Shown here: piece by piece, positions 57,101 to 64,000 of the stretch
Position numbering within the stretch: the stretch's first letter is position 1
Layout: each line of letters starts with the position of its first letter
Assembly (NCBI GenBank): GCA_963969365.1
Contig: OZ017746.1
Location: 248,001-312,000 of the forward strand
Source of the DNA: Asterochloris sp. CNOR1
Lineage: Eukaryota; Chlorophyta; Trebouxiophyceae; Trebouxiales; Trebouxiaceae
Direction of reading: 5' to 3'
Length of the DNA: 64,000 nt
The notes under the pieces: model-generated
Told to the model about the DNA's origin: nothing
The model's database searches: none
The model's input: the letters and a program-made list of their open reading frames with translations, nothing else
Position numbers and translations under genes: made by a program

Positions 57101-58559
57101 GCCTGGACGACGTGGACTCAGGGGCGGTCCCAGACACTGACCACTGGCGAATGGCAATTGACGCAATGGGCATGACAGGTGGGCAGTGCAGAGCATGTGC
57201 GCCAGCTGGCAGTTTTGGCATTGGCCATGGTGAACGAGAGGTGCTGGGCGATCTGGAGCCTCTGGGGTTCAACAGCTGTAGCCTGATGGTGTGGTGCCTG
57301 GCTGCTGACATGCTGCCATGTTTGGGGGAAACTGCCATGTTGAGAAGGTCTGCATGCTCTGGCAGCTAGCTGCTGTCTGAGTGGCTGTTTGTTCCGCCCA
57401 GCATGCTACCTGTGTGTCACAGACTGATCGCTGTGACGGTTGACTGCTCTGTGAGCAGCTGTCCTTCAAGTTCCGTGGCCTGTCGCTGCAGAGGCACAGA
57501 AGCCAGCCATGCTGGAGCTGAGGCGAATATACCTGACGCGGCTGGGTGCTGTCTTGTGGAGACGGCATCAGATCAGCTTGCAACTCCAGGCAAGCCGCAT
57601 GCAGTCGACATGAGTGCAATGTTGTTCTCCATTCATGGCAGCCTTCGCTCCATCTGGCGCGCTGGAGATAGTGCTGGCAGATGTCAGGCCCTGCAGCTGG
57701 TGGCAGCTTGCAAATGCATGCAAGTCTGCGTGGTGGCCAACAGTTGAGCTCTGCCAGCCTAATGCACAATGGCGCCCTGTGCTGCACAGGCAGCACTGCC
57801 AGACTCACACAGCGCAAGGCTGCGCTGCGACCAGCACTCTGCCTGTGGGCGACCATTGCACCACGCTCAATCCCCAATGCTTGAGCAGCAAGAGGATGTG
57901 CTGTCACAGCTCCTGCCTCATCACAGCCTGGTGGCGCTTGAATGTGCTGTTACGGGCACTCTGCCTGCAGCTTGTGACCGGTGCACTCTGCACATGCCCT
58001 GGTCCTTGAGCAGCGACAGCATGCGCCCCGCAGGGAGCTCTACCCGACCCCCTGGTGCCCCATAGTCAGCAGCTGGGCCACCACACTGCCACGGATCTCA
58101 TCCAGAAGCTGCAGGAGACCCTGCAGGACGAGGAGGATTGTCGCCTCTGGTTTAAGCAGCGCACCCCTACCCTCCTATCAGGTCGCCAGAAGGCCATGGG
58201 AGTCATCAAGTCCTGGCCCTGGTTCCCTGATGGCCTGGTGAGCCAAATTGGGACAAAAATTCTTTAGATGTATTGATGATGAGCCTGCTGTCAACTTGAG
58301 GGCAGCACAGCATGGTGTTGCAGTCTCACTCCTTGATGTCGGGGGTTGGCCTTATTGGACGGACATCCTGAAGCAGAGGCAAGCTTGGCACTGCTGCGTG
58401 GCTGGTGCTCCGCCCACTTGGCCTTCAGTGCAAGCTGTCAGTCAAAGCCATTGCACCTTGCAGGCCATGTTCAACAGCATGGCGGTCGAGGAGGGGGAAC
58501 CCACCACCAGCATGCTGCTTTCACAGCACCAGCTTGCAGACGCACCAGGATCCACTTGA
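54170..58559 (+). CDS. bZIP transcription factor with extended C-terminal domain
   Basis: Exons join in phase: 54170-54218 (MQASFHDGAGTISDSE), 54419-55293, 55601-55729, 56423-56655, 56964-57178, 57492-57589, about 58070-58237, and 58464-58559. Exon 2 is a Gln/Pro/Ala-rich activation-like region that ends in the basic region LTLRERNRIAQRRFRERSR (N-x7-R intact, with the AQRRFRER pattern). Exon 3 continues with the zipper, RVASLADELARAKLEKSEAE then MLEKMVELHKE. The rest is a helical domain: LTVHEGRTSHVTLEQVKGFS, AIDIWREYLLR, RLVDLLEEVSAVLSMLDLT, LELRRIYLTRLGAVLWRRHQ, and IQKLQETLQDEEDCRLWFKQ. The intron after 57589 is GC-AG. The domain is probably a chlorophyte-specific regulatory module; target genes are unknown. 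The intron 55730-56422 holds a telomere-like tract. Confidence 0.9.
56281..56311. repeat. Head-to-head interstitial telomeric repeat in a bZIP intron
   Basis: ATTAGGGTTTA is followed directly by CCCTAACCCCTAACCCTAAA, so one G-strand unit faces about three C-strand units. This is the inverted arrangement expected when telomeric DNA is joined head to head or copied into a repaired break. It lies in the intron between exons 55601-55729 and 56423-56655. Confidence 0.9.
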
Positions 58560-59015
58560 CGAGCTTGACAGCAATGATGTTGGGAGACCCGCATGACTGT
58601 TTACTGAAAATCCCCCTGTCTGGTCTCGTTGAACTGGTGTGATTCCCCTCCTTTCCAGCACTGGCAGTGAGTGCACTGAAATGAGTATGCATGAGTCTGC
58701 ATGAGCGCTTGAGCTCACAACACACTGCATGCTTGGCGTGGTGCCACCTTGGGCTGTTTCATTTCGGGCATGCAATCGGGCATCATGCATCTCTCCACTG
58801 CCATCAGCAAATGCTATGTAACAAGATTACATTTGGAAGCGCTGCTCTGCAAGGAGCTGTCAATTGAATCAAATGAAGAGGTGTTCAGGGCGTGGCCACG
58901 GTTCCTCAAGGGGGAGGGACAGGACACTGGCTGGAGGGGGTCTCACACGAACAGAGCTCGAGCAGCCACTTCAGAGCACAAAAATTTGCTATTTTAGAGT
59001 TGTCCTGCAATTGAA
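58560..59015. other. Convergent 3' intergenic region
   Basis: About 456 bp between the bZIP stop (plus) and the WDR82 stop (minus). I see no exon, RNA gene or repeat in it. Confidence 0.4.
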
Positions 59016-61283
59016 TCAGAGCAGAGCTGGGTTGACTGTCCAGAAAGCAAGCGCGCTGCAAGCGCTGGCAAACATCATGCGTCTGGGATGCCACTTGAGG
59101 CATGCTGGAGGCCCTGCATGGCCTGGCAACGCAGCTGCCTCTGTACCGTCCTGGCATCGCCAGAAACGCACCGCCCTGTCTGTGCACCCTGCAGGCAAGG
59201 CAGGGGACTTTTGTGTATGCGACAGCATGATTTCACTAATAAACCAAGAGGTGCATTATTGCAGAGCACGCCTGACACACAGAGAATGCAGGTGCAACAA
59301 GCCTGCCGCAGTGCGGCCCACTCAGGAAGCTCATATCAAGCTGCAGCAGATGGTGGCAGTTGTGTAGGCTGCACACCTGAGCCAAAGTATTGGCCATCAG
59401 GGCTGAAGGCAGGTTCCATGGCTGGCCCCATGGCTTCGCTCCCTGTGGTGACTGTGAACTTGCGTACACCTGCAGCATAGCACATTGCAGATCAGGGGCT
59501 CGCCACTGCGTGAAGCTGCTGTAGACCTTGCAGCAACGTGCACTTCTAAATACCCTGCCAAGGCAGACCAGCCAAGCAGGTGCAGGTAGGATTGACATCC
59601 CATCAGAACCAGCCTAGGAGCTTGTGGGCCACTTTGGCTCTTCAACAAGCACACCCGGGGCCTTGCCTGTGAATGCGTCCAGCATGTGGACTCGACTCCC
59701 ACATACGACCAGCAACTGTCTGCCGTCAGGACTGAACCTGAGGTGGGTGACCATACTCTTGGACTCAGAAGACACCTGCGGAGGCAGAGTGTCAGGGCAT
59801 ATCAAAAGTGTGAGGATAGCTGTCACCAGGCCTAACCACATACTGCAAGCCAAGCAGCACTACAGGCTGCTCCTCGCAAAGTTGCTTGCCCACAAGGCAC
59901 ATCAGGCCCTGGCTTACCCCGAAGGCATCAAAGGGCCCCTGCTGGTAGTTCCGGCTGTCAAACAGCTTGATGGTGCCGCCCATGACTGCCACACCGAACA
60001 CCAGGCCCTGCAAGAGCAGAGGGAGATGAGGAGCGCAGTTGCACTGCAGCAGGAACAGTGCCTCCTGCAGACATGGCAGACTCATCTTGCAGCCAGTCAG
60101 GAAGCAATGTGGGATCACCGCAGAGGCAGCACCTGCCAGCAGCAGCACAGCTCATTCAGCTCAGCCTTTGCGCCAGGCCTCCACGCAGCCCAGAAGCAGC
60201 CCTCCTTGGCGAAAGGGCTCCTCACCTGCTGATCAAAGCTGGCGCAGGCTGGGCCTGGGGTGTTGAGGATGCCCTGGCACGCAGGCGTGCGCAGATCCCA
60301 AAGGCGCACCTGGTTGTCCTGCAAGCAGCAGTTCCCTCACCGCCATGGCCAGTGGAAGCAGGCCCCACAGGGGGCTGAGCAGGTCAACGTCTCAACAAGC
60401 TCAGGTCACCACAGACAGCAGAGTCGGCCCTGCTGGATGCAGTGCTGGAAGCAGGCCATTGCACTGCCTGGGGACCCCCGCACCAGGCTGGCGCCAAGCT
60501 GCACAGCTAGGCAATGCTCCAGCTTTGAGCTCACCCGTGCCCCTGAGAGCAGCATATCGTTCTTAGGGTTCATGGCCAGGGTGGTGACCTCCTGCATGTG
60601 GCCCTTGAAGTAGCGCTGGTACTTGTTGTCCCACATGGACAGGTACCGGATTATGTGCTCCCCCTGGAACGCCAGGGTGGGAAGCAACAAGCGTCAGGGG
60701 TGCTGCTGTGAGAGTGCTTGTCTGAGAGTGAGGTCTGCATGATCGGGCCCGCTTGGAGGCAGAGAGTGCATGCTGCAGTCCCCAGCACAACATGGCAGGA
60801 CTCTACAGAGGGTAGGGACTGCACAGGGCAGGTTGGAGACAAAATACATGTCCTACGGCATGCCACGCCATCATGTGGCACCTTGTTGGACGCGTATACC
60901 ACGCCCTGAGGGTCGTGTGTGTATGTGATGTGGCAGATGCCATGACGCTTGCTCCAGATCTGGTTCAGCTCGACGCCGGACTGCGTGCTGTAGACGCGCA
61001 GGGCATCATCATCCCCAGCAGTCACCAGCAAGTCCTCTGTGCGATGCACATCCAGGCTGTTGATACGCACAGCAGGGGTGGTCTGCAAAGCAGACTGGCA
61101 AAGAGTAAAACATCTGGTGGTGGACTTGGTTGCCAAAAGGTGAGCTAAAGTTGCTTCAACGTCACAAGGGATCTTTCAGCCTCAAGGGAGCAAGCTGAGA
61201 AGCCCAGGTTGCAAAACAGCAACCAATACCTTGAACACTCTGCCCATGCACATGTTCTGCAGCACGTCATCGTTGAGCTCCAT
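59016..61283 (-). CDS. WDR82: WDR82/SWD2 WD40 protein (COMPASS and Pol II termination subunit)
   Basis: Eight exons close exactly at 317 residues, the usual family length: 61230-61283, 60882-61082, 60535-60663, 60226-60318, 59918-60007, 59655-59775, 59377-59469, 59016-59188. It starts MELNDDVLQNMCMGRVFK, matching the short N-terminus of WDR82. WD repeats follow: INSLDVHRTEDLLVTAGDDD, IIRYLSMWDNKYQRYFKGH, DNQVRLWDLRTPACQGIL, GGTIKLFDSRNYQQGPFDAF and MVTHLRFSPDGRQLLVVCGS. The end, MMFASACSALAFWTVNPALL, is the characteristic SWD2/WDR82 C-terminus. The protein is a seven-bladed propeller that recruits SET1/COMPASS (H3K4 methylation) to RNA polymerase II and, in other complexes, acts in transcription termination. 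It lies in tandem after the KH gene. No unusual insertions. Confidence 0.95.
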
Positions 61284-61739
61284 TCCAACATGCGACTGGG
61301 CCAGATCAACTCAAAGCTTTGGTTTGCTCTGCTAGTAGGACAGAACGTGAGTTTTCCACCACCGCCAGCGGTGGCAATTGACCCATATCTTCGCGCCAGG
61401 CGCTACCCGGCTGTTCGGTTCCCTGCGGCATTGCCTTTCTATTATTTCCCAACCTCTGATCGATGTTTCACTGTTGCAAGTATTTTACTGTTGCAGTCAT
61501 GGTGAGGTCCATCAAATTACATATCAGGTGCGTTTCAGTTATGGAGTGCGCCCGATGACGCACCGCTCCTGAGTTTGCATCAGGTGTGAGATCAGTAGCA
61601 TGCAAACAGATTTATGGCAGGCATCCGCAGCAGGAAAGGCTGTGCAGGGACGGACTGGTGGTCGTGGATGTCCTGGCAGGCAGGCAGCACTGCAGCAGCT
61701 GTGCAGCTGACCATGCCACACATACAAGAGTCTTGGTCT

Positions 61740-64000
61740 TCATTCCATATTGTGCAATCGAAGCATGCCTGGGTGGTGGACTGCCAGAAGGAAAGCCTGT
61801 GTCAGGGCCTGGGCTGCCTGCACCTGCAGGATGCTGCCATTGATCTCCAGGCACCTGTCGGTGCTGCCAGGGCTGCTGGGCGGGTGCAGCTTGACCCGGG
61901 CCCCTGAAATCTGCAGAGGGCACCGCCAGCAATGAGCCTTCCAGCATTTAAGTTGCAGCTGATCTGCTGCTGGCGAGAGGTGGAGGAACTGCATTCCACA
62001 AAACTTCCCATCTGACTGCGCCCGCTTCGCACAAGGACGACACCTTCCGCAGGGCCATGCAGTCTTGCAGGCCAGCAAGCCCCTGGGCCCACCTGACGGA
62101 TCTGCTGGATGTTGCAGCCCTGGCGTCCCAGCACGCTGCCCACCTGCACCCCTGACAGCCCCAGCATGGCTGTCACGCTGCCCGGCTGCAGGCCTGCCAT
62201 CTGCAGCTGCCGCAGGCAATGCTAAGGCCATGCATCAAGCATCAGGGCAGCACATAGAGCACAGAATGTCTCAGCAGTTGGACATGACTTGCTCCAAGGC
62301 AGCCAGGTCGGAAACACTTGCGCTGCCTCAAAAGCAAGAGTGCAATGCTTGCCTGCCCAGGGAGAGGCTGCACAGGCTGCTGCATGGGCTGCTGCATCTG
62401 CAGGTCTGGGCTGCCCGCCAGCATGGGCTGACCCAACATGGCTGCCAGTGGGGTGCTGCCCGTCTGAAGGCCCCACATGGGCAGCAGGCTGGGCTGGAGC
62501 TGCAACCCCTGCGCCTCAGGTGCCCCCTCTGTTGCTGCAAGGCGGGTTGCCGCACGCACCTGCAGACGCAAGGCTGGCGTTGCTGGCTGCAGTACAAGGG
62601 CGGACACATACATTTCGGCGCTGCAGCATGTTGCAGAAACCTATGTCGGTGTCTGTGAGCAGCTTGAGTGAGCATGGGGACAGGCCAAGCATCCACAGCG
62701 CACAACAGGAGTCAGCCATGACTTGTGCACTCTCACAATTATCTGGCGCCCTGGAGAGCAGGCTCCCCACCGGCTCTCCACCTTAACGGCAATGTACCAC
62801 CCCAAGCAGTGCTCGGCCCACCTGCCACCCCCGCAGCAGGCTTCCAACCTGGCGCACAGCCATCAGGCACTGCATGTGCGTGCCCTCCATCTGCACGACC
62901 TGCTCGGCGTCGGCCGGGGCTAGCATGGGCCCGCGATCGGTGCCCCCGAACACGTGCACCTGGCACCCCGTCAGCGCTCGGACCTGGGCCACCACTGTGC
63001 CTCCGTGGCCCAGCACGCAGCCCACCTGCAGGAGATTGAACGCATGAGTTACCTTCCAACAAAAGGCAAGAGGTGGGGAGACAAAGAAAAGGGCAGGACA
63101 CCACCTGCAGGCGCTGGTGTGTGTTGGGCAAGTTCAGCAGCATGTCCGCGCTCAGTGCTCACAACTCTCAGCACAAATTCCAGCTGCAGCGCAGCGGGGT
63201 GCAGGCAGCCGCATCTGTGGGATGAAGCAGTGGGTAGACTGGCAGGTTGCCAAGAGAAAGAGAGTCAATAAGGCTGGAAGTCCAGCACGCAGATGGGTTG
63301 ACCGGCAGCTTTGCAAAAGAAACAGGGTCAATAAGACTGGAAGGCCAGCACGCAGATTAGTAGACAGGCAGCTTGGCAAGAGAAAGAGGGTCAATACCGC
63401 TGGAACTCCAGCACGCAGCCCATCTGCAATGCACGGTTGTGGTCCCAACAGTGGCGACTGTTGGCGCAGCAGTCGCTGTTTGGCATGTGAAATGGAGCGG
63501 ACGCCTCTCATACTGCCCAGATCTACATGCAAAGCTTGCAGTCCCCCTGGACACATGTGTGACATGATGTGCACAGAGCAGACTGCAGCTGGTGCTGGCT
63601 TGCAGCCTCTCCAAAGCCTTGTCATTGCCACTGTCCACTGGCCCGCACGCCACCCTACCTGGTTGGAGGTGACCAGCAGCCGCAGGACCTGCATTTCGGG
63701 TTTGTCTTCCTCATCTGCTGTGTCCCAGGCCAGGGCGGCTGCGCAGCAGCGCAGCAGGGCCTCCTCTGCAGGACTGTAGGCTGTGGCTGGAGGCTCCAGG
63801 CTGGAGATGGCCACCACACGCTCCTCACTGCCTGCAGTAATCCAACGATAAAGGAGTTGTGAGACGAGGGACTGTAGGCTGTGGCAGGAGGCTCCAGGCT
63901 GGGGATGGCCACCACACGCTCCTCCCTGCCTGCCGTGGCTCGAACAAAATGTTGCAGCTTGGCGCAGCGCAGGTCTGGTGAGTGGACTCACTGCCCAAGC
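61740..64000 (-). CDS. KH-domain RNA-binding protein (PCBP/HEN4-like), 5' end outside window
   Basis: The gene enters from the right edge. Exon 63659-63831 (SEERVVAISSLEPPATAYSP ... MQVLRLLVTSNQ) joins in phase to 62849-63025 (VGCVLGHGGTVVAQVRALTG ... QMEGTHMQCLMAVRQ), one KH domain with GxxG loop GHGG. An Ala/Gln/Pro-rich linker follows (near 62335-62560, LQPSLLPMWGLQTG and MQQPMQQPVQPLPGQ). Another KH domain is built from GVQVGSVLGRQGCNIQQIRQ (near 62110-62160, GxxG = GRQG), joined to ISGARVKLHPP ... STDRCLEINGSILQVQAAQA, ending HNME at 61740. Such proteins bind C-rich single-stranded RNA in the nucleus or cytoplasm. The upstream exon fragment CAKLQHFVRATAG at the window edge is in frame through a 98-nt intron. 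Confidence 0.87.
63237..63430 (-). repeat. 63-bp tandem repeat, about 3 units, inside a KH-gene intron, sharing the next exon's edge
   Basis: GTCAATA-containing units lie about 63 bp apart (63264, 63327, 63390). Each carries CCAGCACGCAG. The same string, as CCAGCACGCAGCCCATCTGC, ends the array at about 63409. CCAGCACGCAGCCCACCTGC is also the real acceptor and exon start at about 63010-63029. The repeat is therefore probably built from copies of that exon edge. The minus-strand frame happens to stay open (LRAGLPALLTLFLL repeated), because 63 is a multiple of three. Confidence 0.8.
63772..63935 (-). repeat. 98-bp tandem duplication that appears to form a GC-AG intron in the KH gene
   Basis: ACTGTAGGCTGTGGCxGGAG, then GCTCCAGGCTGGxGATGGCC and CACCACACGCTCCTC, occurs at 63773 and at 63871, a 98-bp period with only a few differences. 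On the minus strand the upstream copy is continuous with CAKLQHFVRATAG then REERVVAIPSLEPP. The downstream copy reads SEERVVAISSLEPP and continues into the KH exons. Reading through both copies breaks the frame (98 is not a multiple of 3). Removal of 63832-63929 (GC...AG, 98 nt) restores it exactly. Confidence 0.85.

Noticed and set aside
63152-63658. Coding sequence for a repeated hydrophobic 21-mer
   Set aside because: The frame is open only because the repeat period is 63 bp. Direct joining of 63659 to 63025 gives a continuous KH domain (NQ|VGCVLGHGG), so this is intron.

Overview
The window is nuclear DNA of a eukaryote, almost certainly a coccoid green alga (Chlorophyta, probably Trebouxiophyceae, in the broad range of Chlorella, Coccomyxa and Trebouxia). 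Evidence: very intron-dense genes with short exons, GT-AG introns whose acceptors are nearly always CTGCAG, a few GC-AG introns that are required by reading frame, plant-type telomere motifs (TTTAGGG/CCCTAAA) inside introns, an A-type cyclin-dependent kinase with the PSTAIRE helix, and a long-form tRNase Z. I saw no rRNA or tRNA gene, no bacterial operon structure and no CRISPR array. Exon boundaries below are my own models, built by joining frames and splice phases by eye. Those for NAR1, CDKA, WDR82, the SEC14-like gene and the bZIP gene close in frame to the last base, or nearly so. The others are partial models inside reliable gene bounds.

Layout. 1-390: last exon of an unrecognised gene (+). 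1501-7482: large membrane-anchored, coiled-coil, low-complexity protein (-). 7996-10485: P-loop ATPase of archaeal-ATPase type with a possible organelle presequence (-). 10640-13625: Crypton/NDC10-type tyrosine recombinase (+), divergent from the ATPase. 13797-14215: zinc-finger fragment (-). 14567-18168: NAR1, cytosolic iron-sulfur assembly (-). 18600-23551: SUZ12/EMF2-like VEFS-box Polycomb subunit (+), divergent from NAR1. 23702-26838: unrecognised nuclear-type protein (+). 26943-34741: long tRNase Z (-). 35202-38201: CDKA (-). 39690-51813: importin-11 (+). 52075-53860: SEC14/CRAL-TRIO protein (-). 54170-58559: bZIP factor (+). 59016-61283: WDR82/SWD2 (-). 61740-64000: KH-domain RNA-binding protein, N-terminus beyond the window (-).

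Most genes are unrelated housekeeping genes (iron-sulfur assembly, tRNA 3' processing, cell cycle, nuclear import, lipid transfer). Two are chromatin regulators: SUZ12 belongs to PRC2 (H3K27 methylation), and WDR82/SWD2 to COMPASS-type H3K4 methyltransferases and RNA polymerase II termination complexes.

The most striking pattern is not a gene. Again and again, an exon-intron boundary has been copied in tandem, so that introns carry two to four degenerate copies of the neighbouring exon edge with its splice site. Cases lie in NAR1, SUZ12, the unrecognised gene at 23702, CDKA, importin-11 (several) and the KH gene. In the KH gene a 98-bp tandem duplication inside an exon has apparently become a 98-nt GC-AG intron, exactly one repeat unit long. 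The window therefore looks like a record of introns being born and growing by local tandem duplication. Two short interstitial telomeric tracts, one of them head-to-head, also sit inside introns.
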